From IMG/VR virus record IMGVR_UViG_3300034283_000164, positions 1 to 35,442 of that record: a stretch of 35,442 nt of DNA; one strand, 5' to 3'. This document shows, piece after piece, positions 7,325-14,751 of the stretch (its first letter is position 1; each line of letters begins with the position of its first letter). The stretch is from a virus. A program made the translations under genes and the position numbers. The notes under the pieces are model-generated. The model saw only the letters and a program-made list of their open reading frames with translations, was not told the origin of the DNA and ran no database searches.

Positions 7325-7992
7325 TGGAATGGATAGTTAAGGAGTACACCGATAAGGTAAACGCTGACCAAGAACTCAAAGCATACCGAGACTGGATAGA
7401 GGCAAACGCATTCGGATTCGGTGAAAGGTGCTTCCTTTGGATGTGGAATGAGATTGTAGCAAAGATGCCACAAGAATTTACCTTTATGGAAATCGGGGTC
7501 TTTAGAGGTCAGATACTTGGATTACTAAAGTTACTGGCAGACAGACACGGAAAGAATGTTAGGCGAATCGGAATAACTCCACTTGATATGTCCGATGGGC
7601 ATTGGGAATCAGATTACGAAGCAGATATACTTAAACTGCACAAAACATTCAAGATTGAGGAAGACTATGAATTAATCCGATTAGATTCTACCAATCCAAA
7701 CGCAGTCAAACTTGCCTCACAAAATCCTCCCGATGTACTTTACATTGATGGAGGGCATACCTATGAGGTGGTAATGGCAGACCTAAAGAACTATCTCCCA
7801 ATCCTAAAGGTAGGCGGTACACTGGTCATTGATGACTGTAACAATGCTATCCCAATGCCGTGGGGTTACTTCGCAGGGATTCAATCCGTATCAAACGCAG
7901 TAGACCAATTCCTACCAAAGGAAGGACAAACAGAACAATGGAAGCATGAACTTAACTTGGTACACAATAGGGTACTTACAAAATTAAAGTAA
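7321..7992 (+). CDS. SAM-dependent methyltransferase (Methyltransf_24-like)
   Basis: The protein is 223 residues with a class I methyltransferase fold. Motif I is FMEIGVFRGQ (55-64), an acidic strand end is LDMSDGHW, and the hallmark YIDGGHTYE (141-149) is followed by LKVGGTLVIDD (162-172). This family is typical of O-methyltransferases in surface-glycan and lipopolysaccharide cassettes, which use YIDGxHxYE acid residues for metal binding. It closes the glycan cassette and probably caps or decorates the sugar added by the three glycosyltransferases. The next gene starts at its stop. Confidence 0.8.
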   Translation: MMEWIVKEYTDKVNADQELKAYRDWIEANAFGFGERCFLWMWNEIVAKMPQEFTFMEIGVFRGQILGLLKLLADRHGKNVRRIGITPLDMSDGHWESDYEADILKLHKTFKIEEDYELIRLDSTNPNAVKLASQNPPDVLYIDGGHTYEVVMADLKNYLPILKVGGTLVIDDCNNAIPMPWGYFAGIQSVSNAVDQFLPKEGQTEQWKHELNLVHNRVLTKLK

Positions 7993-8420
7993 TGGAAAAG
8001 AAGAAAGGTAAAGGAAGACCTAAAGCAATAGAATCACCTGAAGTGATGTATGAACTCTTTCAAGAGTATTGTCAGCATACCAAAGCAAATCCAATCAAGG
8101 TTAAAGATTGGGTCGGAGGTATGGCAAAACCAGTAATAAGGGAAAAGGAAATTCCATACACCCTTGAAGGGTTTGAGATTTATTGCTTCAAGCAAGGGAT
8201 TATATCGGATTTGGGTAAGTATTTTGCCAATTCGGATGGAGCATACGAGGATTTTCGCACTATCTGCTCTAATATAAGGCGAATCATTAGAGAGGACCAA
8301 ATAAATGGCGGAATGGCAGGTATCTTTAATGCCTCAATCACCCAACGTTTAAACAACTTGGTTGAGAAGACCGAGAACAAGCATGAGGTTTCTGAAATAA
8401 AAATCACCCGTGACCGTTAA
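7992..8420 (+). CDS. terS: Terminase small subunit
   Basis: The protein is 142 residues. The basic start KKKGKGRPK is followed by a helical DNA-binding region. The segments YTLEGFEIYCF, LGKYF, YEDFRTICSNIRR and DQINGGMAGIFNASITQRLN match the gp3-type DNA-packaging proteins of Gram-negative phages. It recognises phage DNA and loads the large terminase for packaging. It lies directly before the large subunit and overlaps it by 11 bases, suggesting translational coupling. Confidence 0.9.
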   Translation: MEKKKGKGRPKAIESPEVMYELFQEYCQHTKANPIKVKDWVGGMAKPVIREKEIPYTLEGFEIYCFKQGIISDLGKYFANSDGAYEDFRTICSNIRRIIREDQINGGMAGIFNASITQRLNNLVEKTENKHEVSEIKITRDR

Positions 8421-9582
8421 TGTAAAACTACATAACCCACACGATGCCCAAAGGAAGGTCATAGATTGCGATAAAAGGTTTATTGTGATGATGGCAGGGC
8501 GAAGGTTTGGTAAGTCCTTAATCAGTCAGACAATTGCCTTAGAAAGCGGTATAGAAGGTAAAAAGGTTGCATACATTACACCGACCTATCAACTTGGAAA
8601 AATATTCTTTCAAGAGTTGTTAGAAATGCTACCTCTTGAAATCTACAAAAAAAACGAAGCAGACTTGGTGATTACCTTTATCACTGGGGGTACAATCCGA
8701 TTCTTTACGGGTGAAAGGTTGGACAATCTCCGAGGTCTGAAGTTTCACCTTTGTATCATAGATGAGGCATCTTTCATCCCTGACCTTGAAGGAGGTTGGT
8801 TAAACTCAATCAGACCTACCCTAACAGATTACAAGGGTAAAGCATTGTTCTTGTCTACTCCAAAGGGTAAAAACTACTTTTACTCATTGTTTATGAAAGG
8901 GAACGGAGGTGAGGAAGATTGGCAAAGTTTCAAGTTTAGTACCTATGATAATCCGTACATAGACAAGTCAGAGGTTGATAGTGCAAGGATGCAACTGCCT
9001 GAGGTAGTCTTTGAGCAAGAGTACATGGCAAACCCTGCCGAGAATGCTGCCAATCCTTTCGGGTCTGCTTACATAAGGCAATGCATCTTTCCGATGTCTA
9101 ATGGTCCTGTTGCTTGTTATGGCATTGACCTTGCCAAAGCGGTAGACTGGACTGTGGTGATAGGTTTGGACAAGAACGGGTCTGTATGCCATTATGAACG
9201 CTTCCAAAGGGATTGGAGGCAAACTAAGGAGTACATTGTTAATCTACCTAAAGCACCAATCCTGATGGATTCTACGGGGGTAGGAGACCCAATCTTTGAG
9301 GATATGCAACGTGAGGGATTAGATGTGCAAGGGTATAAGTTTAGCAGTACAAGCAAACAGATGCTAATGGAGGGTCTTGCCTCTGCCATTCACCAAAGGA
9401 AAATAACATTCCCACCAGGTCCTATCGTTGATGAACTTGAAATCTTTGAGTACCAATATACCTCATTCGGGGTAAAGTATTCTGCACCTCAGGGATTCCA
9501 TGATGACTGCGTTGTCAGTCTTTCCCTTGCTTGGCAGCACCTCCAAAAGAATGTGGGGAGTGGGAGGTATTCATTCGCATAG
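8410..9582 (+). CDS. terL: Terminase large subunit
   Basis: The protein is 390 residues, a compact large terminase. The ATPase half has Walker A AGRRFGKS (29-36), Walker B CIIDEA (115-120) and coupling motif STPKG (149-153). The RNase H-like nuclease half has acidic residues at GIDLA (D240), MDSTGVGD (D287) and HDD (375-376). It cuts concatemers and pumps DNA into proheads. The start is GTG at 8410; no ATG lies close in frame and the overlap with terS supports it. The TAG stop sits at the start of a G-rich iteron array, and a gene-free region follows. Confidence 0.95.
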   Translation: MTVNVKLHNPHDAQRKVIDCDKRFIVMMAGRRFGKSLISQTIALESGIEGKKVAYITPTYQLGKIFFQELLEMLPLEIYKKNEADLVITFITGGTIRFFTGERLDNLRGLKFHLCIIDEASFIPDLEGGWLNSIRPTLTDYKGKALFLSTPKGKNYFYSLFMKGNGGEEDWQSFKFSTYDNPYIDKSEVDSARMQLPEVVFEQEYMANPAENAANPFGSAYIRQCIFPMSNGPVACYGIDLAKAVDWTVVIGLDKNGSVCHYERFQRDWRQTKEYIVNLPKAPILMDSTGVGDPIFEDMQREGLDVQGYKFSSTSKQMLMEGLASAIHQRKITFPPGPIVDELEIFEYQYTSFGVKYSAPQGFHDDCVVSLSLAWQHLQKNVGSGRYSFA

Positions 9583-9620
9583 GGGGAATTAGGGGGAAAC
9601 GGGGGGAAGTCGGGGGGAAA
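9581..9620. repeat. Four tandem 10-bp G-rich iterons with G-quadruplex potential
   Basis: The units at 9581-9590, 9591-9600, 9601-9610 and 9611-9620 each read N-GGGGG followed by A/G-rich bases (mostly AA plus two variable bases). The G-runs are 9582-9586, 9592-9596, 9601-9606 and 9612-9617, with loops of 5, 4 and 5 bases, an ideal single-strand quadruplex on the + strand and in terminase mRNA. The 10-bp period puts each unit on the same face of the helix. Candidate roles are a protein-binding iteron in an origin, a packaging site, or an RNA quadruplex at the end of the terminase message. Confidence 0.8.
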
Positions 9621-9630
9621 CTACTTTTTT

Positions 9631-9674
9631 TAAAATATTTTACTAAAAAAGTTAGTTATCTAAAATATTTAGTA
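9631..9674. repeat. AT-rich direct repeats beside the iterons
   Basis: TAAAATATTT occurs at 9631-9640 and 9661-9670, exactly 30 bp apart, each followed by a similar A/T run ending in TA (to 9645 and 9674). The stretch 9621-9680 is nearly pure A/T. Next to G-rich iterons it resembles an easily melted element or paired operator half-sites; it also overlaps the promoter at 9652-9680. Confidence 0.5.
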
Positions 9675-9680
9675 TTTTTG
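9652..9680 (+). promoter_or_regulatory. Promoter candidate for the small RNA
   Basis: TATTTTTG at 9673-9680 is a perfect TAnnTTTG -7 element. The -33 element is weaker: TTAG at 9652-9655, 17 bases upstream. Transcription would begin near 9686, immediately before the first hairpin of the candidate RNA. Confidence 0.45.
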
Positions 9681-9686
9681 CTATGT

Positions 9687-9781
9687 CAATCCGAAAGATA
9701 GTAGAGTATGTTTCGGGTTTGATTCATGCAAACCTGCATCAATTAGACCCACCTGCTCTACCAGTGTGGGTTCTTTTTTTT
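9687..9781 (+). ncRNA. Candidate ~95-nt phage small RNA with three hairpins
   Basis: Three helices lie back to back. Hairpin 1 pairs 9688-9696 with 9711-9719 (9 bp, one G-U, 14-base loop). Hairpin 2 pairs 9720-9730 with 9735-9745 (11 positions, one C-C mismatch, loop AACC). Hairpin 3 is the intrinsic terminator at 9747-9781. Spacers between helices are 0 and 1 base, so almost every base from the predicted start to the terminator is structured. No reading frame of useful length exists, and a promoter lies directly upstream. It does not look like a tRNA. It resembles an independent regulatory or structural RNA; its adjacency to terL recalls packaging or priming RNAs, but no known family is recognised. 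Confidence 0.5.
9747..9781 (+). terminator. Intrinsic terminator of the small RNA
   Basis: ACCCACCTG (9747-9755) pairs with CAG-T-GTGGGT (9762-9771, one bulged T). The loop is CTCTAC, followed by TTC and eight T (9774-9781). The tail GGGTTCTTTTTT is shared with the terminator at 31566-31598. Confidence 0.75.
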
Positions 9782-10093
9782 ACCTACCTTTGGATGATTG
9801 GGTCTTAACACGGGTTCACCCCAACTTTAGCACAAAAAGTAAATGAATGAACGTGTCATCTATGCTTAACAGTTCGCCTCGGTAACGGACTGGAGATGAT
9901 AAGAACGGAATAAAGTGGTAGTAATTACAATGATAACTACCGACAAGGATAACCAAAAAAACCCGTTCTCCCTTCTTGGATAGGGGTGCATAGTTTGGCA
10001 ATGATTGGGAGTGCATAAAGAATCCCAAGACATCAAGGGTATCCTTGGATAGACATTGTATTACACTTAACTAAGAATAAACTATTTAAAGGT
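9782..10093 (+). other. Gene-free, hairpin-rich leader before the structural operon
   Basis: No credible gene lies here. Hairpins can be drawn at 9798-9824 (TTGGG/CCCAA), 9870-9892 (CAGTTCG/CGGACTG, one G-U), 9917-9941 (GGTAGT/ACTACC), 10005-10028 (TTGGGA/TCCCAA) and 10034-10047 (CAAGG/CCTTG). A longer-range helix, AGAACGG (9902-9908) with CCGTTCT (9963-9969), encloses the third. CTTGGATAG is repeated at 9975-9983 and 10044-10052. A lone TACCTTTG at 9785-9792 could be a -7 element, giving a ~295-base structured 5' leader to the tail chaperone gene. It could instead be part of an origin or packaging locus. Confidence 0.4.
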
Positions 10094-10771
10094 ATGAATT
10101 GGTCCAACGTAACAGTATTCCAATACCAGCAGATTAATGACATCTATGCGAATAGCAAGGACTTGACTGACCTTGATTTAAGCATCAAGGTAACATCTAT
10201 TCTAAAGAACATGACCGAGCATCAGATAGATAGTTTACCGGTTAAGGAACTTGGACCATTGCTTGAATCTATCGCATTCGTGCATCAAGAGATACAACCC
10301 CAAGCGGTAGACCGAATAAAGATAAATGGTAGAGTTTACAAGTGCATTTACGATGTTAGGAATATACCTGCTGCAAGGTACATTGAATCAAAGCATTTTA
10401 GTTCTGATGTGATGGGAAACCTGCATAAGATATTCGCTTGTATGGTTATACCTCAAAAGAAAACCTGGTTCGGTTGGAAGGATGATAAGTACGATGCAGG
10501 TAAGCATAGCGATTATGCCCAGGATATGCTTGAAGCACCTATTCAATCCGTTCTTGGTTCGGTGGTTTTTTTTTATCAAGTTTACAGGCTTTGGATAAAG
10601 AATTCTCGGCATTATATGGTCCAACAGATGATGGAGCAGGGAGTGGAGAGGAAGAAAGCGGAAGAAGTCCATCAGGTTTTATGCACCATTATGGATGGAT
10701 ATACCAAACCAAATTGGTTGCCGAGTTTGAAGGAATCACACTTGACCAAGCATTTAACTTACCTGTCATAA
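10094..10771 (+). CDS. Tail assembly chaperone, upstream (gpG-like) frame
   Basis: The unshifted product is 225 residues. It sits where tail chaperones are found, is followed by an overlapping second frame, and contains the poly-T slip site at 10566-10574, the classic gpG/gpGT arrangement. Residues 1-157 (MNWSNVTVFQYQQINDIYAN...) are probably shared by both products. The last ~65 residues (YQVYRLWIKNS..., helix-rich) would be unique to the short form. Chaperones of this type coat the tape measure protein and recruit tail tube subunits. The upstream leader is long and structured. Sequence similarity is weak; the call rests on the frame arrangement. Confidence 0.7.
   Translation: MNWSNVTVFQYQQINDIYANSKDLTDLDLSIKVTSILKNMTEHQIDSLPVKELGPLLESIAFVHQEIQPQAVDRIKINGRVYKCIYDVRNIPAARYIESKHFSSDVMGNLHKIFACMVIPQKKTWFGWKDDKYDAGKHSDYAQDMLEAPIQSVLGSVVFFYQVYRLWIKNSRHYMVQQMMEQGVERKKAEEVHQVLCTIMDGYTKPNWLPSLKESHLTKHLTYLS
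10567..10573 (+). promoter_or_regulatory. -1 ribosomal frameshift slippery site (T TTT TTT)
   Basis: Nine T at 10566-10574 give the heptamer T-TTT-TTT in the upstream reading phase (codons GTT TTT TTT TAT). Slipping back one base makes the next codon TTA at 10573 and enters the frame that stays open to 10854. No strong downstream stem is evident. Confidence 0.6.
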
Positions 10772-10854
10772 ACTTTCTCAATGACCTTGCCTACCTCAAA
10801 GCGAAGATGGAACACGATAACGAATTAATACGGAAGAGTTATGGCAAAAGTTGA
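10573..10854 (+). CDS. Tail assembly chaperone, frameshift extension (gpT-like)
   Basis: This frame encodes about 93 residues after a -1 shift, giving a fusion of ~253 residues with the first 160 codons upstream. It continues LSSLQALDKEF, a Gly/Ser/Glu-rich linker, then a compact domain with YGWIYQTKLVAEFEGI and NFLNDLAYLKAKMEHDNELI. That kind of domain terminates Bacteroidetes phage chaperones. There is no ATG before this domain other than an internal ATG in the linker (about 10681), so independent translation is unlikely but possible. It overlaps the next gene by 14 bases. Confidence 0.65.
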   Translation, partial: LSSLQALDKEFSALYGPTDDGAGSGEEESGRSPSGFMHHYGWIYQTKLVAEFEGITLDQAFNLPVINFLNDLAYLKAKMEHDNELIRKSYGKS

Positions 10855-11533
10855 TGTAGAGTTATTGATTGATGATGTTGCGATAGCAGACAAAGCATTA
10901 GAAAAAAAGGACTATGCTGCGTTAGGTCAATTGCCATTTATTGAGCAGACCATCATTGGATATGCAGCAAAGTTCATAATACAAGTACAAGACAATCTAC
11001 AAAAGGCAAACAAGGTAGACACTGGAACGCTTGAAAGGGATATTCAGGAGGGTTCACTTATTAAGCAAGGCGGAAGTTACTCAATTGACATCGGTTATCC
11101 TGCATCTTCGGAAGGTGCAAAGTATTACGATTTTGTTAATAAAGGTGTTAAGGGTTTTAAGTCAGGCACACCGAATAGTCCATATCGGTTTAGGTCAGCA
11201 TTTCCTTCTATGAACGGACCGATGGTAAATGCCATTCAGAAATGGGTAAAGAGGAACGGACTTGCACAAAGGAATGAAACACAGAGATTTAACCTATCAG
11301 GTCTGCAAAGGAAACGGAAATCAGTTGCACAACTAAACACTGGTAGGACCACTGCCTACCTCATAGCAAGGAAGATAAAGCAAAGGGGATTACCAAGAAC
11401 GGGATTCTTTGACAATGCGATTGACCAAGTCTTTAATGAGCAATTTTATAACAAAATGGCAGAAGCATTAGGCGGAGATGTTAGGTTGTACATAAAACAA
11501 GCGGTTACGCTAATTAATGAAGAGAATAAGTAA
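10841..11533 (+). CDS. HK97 gp10-like tail completion/neck protein
   Basis: The protein is 230 residues. The N-terminal half has VDTGTLERDIQEGSL, and the middle has YYDFVNKGVKGFKSGTPNSP. The C-terminal half has TTAYLIARKIKQRGLPRTGFF followed by a helix. This T-G-x-L, Y-x-x-F-V-x-x-G pattern and the final RTGFF-type segment are characteristic of gp10-like head-tail joining or tail completion proteins, here in the longer Bacteroidetes version. It probably caps the tail tube at the neck. The start ATG lies inside the end of the chaperone extension. Confidence 0.65.
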   Translation: MAKVDVELLIDDVAIADKALEKKDYAALGQLPFIEQTIIGYAAKFIIQVQDNLQKANKVDTGTLERDIQEGSLIKQGGSYSIDIGYPASSEGAKYYDFVNKGVKGFKSGTPNSPYRFRSAFPSMNGPMVNAIQKWVKRNGLAQRNETQRFNLSGLQRKRKSVAQLNTGRTTAYLIARKIKQRGLPRTGFFDNAIDQVFNEQFYNKMAEALGGDVRLYIKQAVTLINEENK

Positions 11534-11535
11534 TT

Positions 11536-12723
11536 ATGGCAATAACAGTAAATTCAATACCTGAACAATACGCATCCCTTCACGATGACCTTTGGTTTGT
11601 CGTGGATAGCACAAATAAGGCATCAACCAATTTTAAGTATGTCTTTGATGTCTATGTAGATGCAACCTTGATAGCAAGAATAAAGCAGTTTCCTGATGTT
11701 ACAAGCACGAAGGGGATATTCAACGCAGGGAACATAATGAGGAATTATGCATCTTCATACTTTGAACCTAATACTGCGACTACTCTATTTAGCAATTCAA
11801 CTTACGATATTTATAAGCAGTACACCATTAAATACGGGGAAGAGTACGGAGGAACTACCTACACCAATCTGCTTGAACAGACTTATGTAGCATTCAACTT
11901 TTACTATCCCGACTTTTATAATCCTGCTCAATCTCCAACTTACTTTAGGTCATACGTTAACAAATGGTTGACCAATAGAGATATCAGCAATGTGGAATGT
12001 GCGTTTACTGATAAGTTGCATATCGGTTGGATGTCTGCAAGTGGGGTAACTACAAATATTTACCCATCGGTTCAGTTGTATAACGAAAACGGAACACCAA
12101 GCGGAAGTGCGGTAACAACGGCAACAGACCCACAGGAATCATTCAGTTTGCTTGATATCTCACCAACTGCGATTAATGAATGGTACGATGCAACTGTCAT
12201 CCCACAATCTGCTTACTCATACGGCATAAAATTGCACAATGGTACAGGATTCGGAGATGAGGTACGGGTTAAACTTGTTTGCAATCCTAACTACTCACCA
12301 ATCGCATTGCACTTCCTAAATCAATTAGGCGGTTACGATACCATGCACTTTAGGTTGGTCAATAAGGAATCAAGGAACGTGGAGTCTAAGCAGTACGAGG
12401 GGAATAAATGGAGGTACAATTCATCTGCAACCGCAATGCGGACCTATGATGATTATAAGCGAATCAACCCAGGTGCAACTAAATACGTTGTTGAGCATAG
12501 CACAATGTATAAACTGCGAAGTAATTACTTAAATGTAACCGATTACAACTGGTTGGCAGAGTTAATCCAATCACCCGAGGTTTACTTTGAGCAAGGAGGG
12601 TACTATTATCCCGTGGTAACTATGACAAGTAATTGGGAAGAGAAGAAGAGGATAGCAGATAAGATGTTCAACCTTGAACTTGATGTGCAGATAGCGAACA
12701 AAAAATATAGTCAATTCCGATGA
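11536..12723 (+). CDS. Baseplate/distal tail-like structural protein
   Basis: The protein is 395 residues, rich in beta-strands, Tyr and Asn. The most telling part is the C-terminal region: LHFLNQLGGYDTMHFRLV, then SPEVYFEQGGYYYPVV and a closing SNWEEKKRIADKMFNLELDVQ. I associate this arrangement with distal-tail-type proteins upstream of the tail hub in Bacteroidetes phages. It is probably a ring at the tail tip joining tube and baseplate. It is ATGA-coupled to the next gene. No enzymatic motifs are seen, and the exact position in the virion is inferred from gene order. Confidence 0.55.
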   Translation: MAITVNSIPEQYASLHDDLWFVVDSTNKASTNFKYVFDVYVDATLIARIKQFPDVTSTKGIFNAGNIMRNYASSYFEPNTATTLFSNSTYDIYKQYTIKYGEEYGGTTYTNLLEQTYVAFNFYYPDFYNPAQSPTYFRSYVNKWLTNRDISNVECAFTDKLHIGWMSASGVTTNIYPSVQLYNENGTPSGSAVTTATDPQESFSLLDISPTAINEWYDATVIPQSAYSYGIKLHNGTGFGDEVRVKLVCNPNYSPIALHFLNQLGGYDTMHFRLVNKESRNVESKQYEGNKWRYNSSATAMRTYDDYKRINPGATKYVVEHSTMYKLRSNYLNVTDYNWLAELIQSPEVYFEQGGYYYPVVTMTSNWEEKKRIADKMFNLELDVQIANKKYSQFR

Positions 12724-14750
12724 GGACTGAGATATACATAGACAATTACAGACTTGATTTAACAAAGGAAATCTCCGCAGAGTTTACTTATGCGATTGAT
12801 GAAGTTCAAGACTTTGCAACAAGAAACACCTCATTTAGTAAAACCATAATCCTCCCTGGCAATGAAACAAATAATAAGTTATTCGGTAATATATTTGAGT
12901 TCGGAAATTCCAATCTATACAATTCAGCAGAACCAAATGTGGGTTACAACTTCAATGCAACCAAGTCAGTTCCTTGCATTATCTTGGTAGATAAGATTCA
13001 GATATTTAAGGGTGTTCTTAGGATGCTTGAAATCATCATTGATGATAGGAGCATAGAATATGAGGTTTGTGTGTTCGGTGAGTTAGGTGGTTTTATCAAC
13101 GCACTTGGAAACAATAAACTTGAGGACATAGACTTTGGCATAGCGGACCAAACTTGGAATGTAACCAACATTGCGAATAGTTGGGATAACATTAGCGGAA
13201 CAGGTGTTTACTATCCTCTCATTGATAATGGCAACGTATCAACAAATAAAGTAGACTTTTCATTTGATGCCTTTAGACCTGCATTGTTTGTCAAGCAATA
13301 CCTTACCAAGATACTTGATGGGTCAGGTTACACCTATGATTTCCCTTTGCTTAGTACGGCATTGATGAATAGGTTAGTAATACCTAACAATCAGAAGACT
13401 TTAACTAAAAACGCTACTACTCAATTCATAGCAACTCCAAACAATGCAAACTATCCAATAGCATCAAAGGTTGCTTTCACTGCATCTCAACTTGGTCCAT
13501 TTATTGTAAACTTTGCAAATAATACTTTCACTTATAATAGTGCAACCAATACCACAATTAACTTTCAAGTAGTTGTTAGCGGTGCAATCATTGACCCGAA
13601 TACCACTTTCTTTGATATTGCATTGAGAAAAAACGGGGTAAACATTGCATCTCAAGGTTATGTTCCAAACACGTTTGATTACATATTTACTGCCGATTTG
13701 TCCGTAAACAATATTTCTGTAACCAATACAGATGTCTTTGATATTTTTGTTATATCAGATGCAGGTAGTGGATTCGGTTATGACATAACTGGAGATACTA
13801 TTTTAGTAGGTACAGATGTAATCTCTCAAGTTGACATCAGTTACGGAGATACTATTGTAATCAATGATACAATACCAAAGGGAATCTTTCAGAAGGATTT
13901 CTTTGCCTCTATTGTCAAGATGTTTAACCTTTATGTCTACGAGGACAAGTTGGTAGAGAAGAAACTAATTATAAAACCATTTATTGATTTCTACGATGGT
14001 AGTCAGATTGATTGGACTGGCAAGGTGGACCGAGGTAGTGTTATAAAGTTAAAACCTATGTCAGAGTTTACTGCACGTTATTACGATTACAAGTACAAGC
14101 AAGACAATGACTTTTATGCAGAGAACTATCTAAAAAAGTATAATGAAGGATATGGTGACTTTATTTATGATAGTGAGAATGACTTTGTTAAGGAAGTAGA
14201 TGCAACGGAAATAATCTTTGCAGGTACAGTCTTAACTCAATTTACGGGAACGGATAAGATTTATTCCTCAATATATAAAAAGTCCAATGCCAATGCCTCG
14301 GAGGATAAGATGGATTCGGTTATACGCATTCTACAAGCAAAGAAGGTAACTGGTAGGTCAACATGGGCAATCAAGAACGGGGCAACTACTTTGGCATCTT
14401 ATACCGCATACGGGTATGCAGGACACGTTAATGACCCAATAAATCCAACGGATGATATTAATTGGGGAGCACCAAAGGAGTTATTTTTTACTACCTCATC
14501 CTACACGGCAGCAAACTTATTTAATGGGTATTGGTCCGAGTACATTGCAGAGATAACGGACAAGGATAGCAAGTTACTTACCTGCTCATTAAAGTTGAAT
14601 GAGGTGGACATTTATAACCTTGATTTTAGTAAACTAATTTACATTGATGGTTCACTTTGGAGATTGAATAAAGTCTTGGATTATAACCCAATGGACTTTA
14701 ACGTGACAAAGGTGGAACTTCTTAAAGTAATTGAATTAACATACGTTTAA
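12720..14750 (+). CDS. Baseplate hub / tail-associated protein
   Basis: The protein is 676 residues. The N-terminal module (ISAEFTYAIDEVQDFATRNTSFSKTIILPG, then NNKLFG and FKGVLRMLEI) is common at the start of large Bacteroidetes phage tail-tip proteins. The C-terminal half contains TARYYDYKYKQDNDFYAENYLKKYNE..., similar in composition to hub proteins that carry host-binding fibres. It likely forms the tail tip, placing the fibre near the host surface. No lytic transglycosylase or peptidase motif is visible. It lies between the distal-tail-like gene and the tape measure gene, 1 base from the latter. Confidence 0.65.
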   Translation: MRTEIYIDNYRLDLTKEISAEFTYAIDEVQDFATRNTSFSKTIILPGNETNNKLFGNIFEFGNSNLYNSAEPNVGYNFNATKSVPCIILVDKIQIFKGVLRMLEIIIDDRSIEYEVCVFGELGGFINALGNNKLEDIDFGIADQTWNVTNIANSWDNISGTGVYYPLIDNGNVSTNKVDFSFDAFRPALFVKQYLTKILDGSGYTYDFPLLSTALMNRLVIPNNQKTLTKNATTQFIATPNNANYPIASKVAFTASQLGPFIVNFANNTFTYNSATNTTINFQVVVSGAIIDPNTTFFDIALRKNGVNIASQGYVPNTFDYIFTADLSVNNISVTNTDVFDIFVISDAGSGFGYDITGDTILVGTDVISQVDISYGDTIVINDTIPKGIFQKDFFASIVKMFNLYVYEDKLVEKKLIIKPFIDFYDGSQIDWTGKVDRGSVIKLKPMSEFTARYYDYKYKQDNDFYAENYLKKYNEGYGDFIYDSENDFVKEVDATEIIFAGTVLTQFTGTDKIYSSIYKKSNANASEDKMDSVIRILQAKKVTGRSTWAIKNGATTLASYTAYGYAGHVNDPINPTDDINWGAPKELFFTTSSYTAANLFNGYWSEYIAEITDKDSKLLTCSLKLNEVDIYNLDFSKLIYIDGSLWRLNKVLDYNPMDFNVTKVELLKVIELTYV

Positions 14751-14751
14751 T

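Noticed and set aside
9785-9792. TACCTTTG as a promoter for the structural operon
   Set aside because: The -7 match has no TTG or TTTG at the right distance upstream, so it was kept as a note in the leader entry only.
9800-9830. tRNA-like GGTTCACC near the leader start
   Set aside because: No acceptor, anticodon or D arm can be formed around it.
9816-10028. Open frame of 70 codons on the - strand in the gene-free region
   Set aside because: No recognisable pattern, every other gene is on the + strand, and the DNA shows paired hairpins that explain it better.
10566-10574. Poly-T run as a plain sequencing error that splits one gene
   Set aside because: Possible, but the run sits exactly at a canonical slippery site in a tail chaperone position; a check of raw reads is listed instead.
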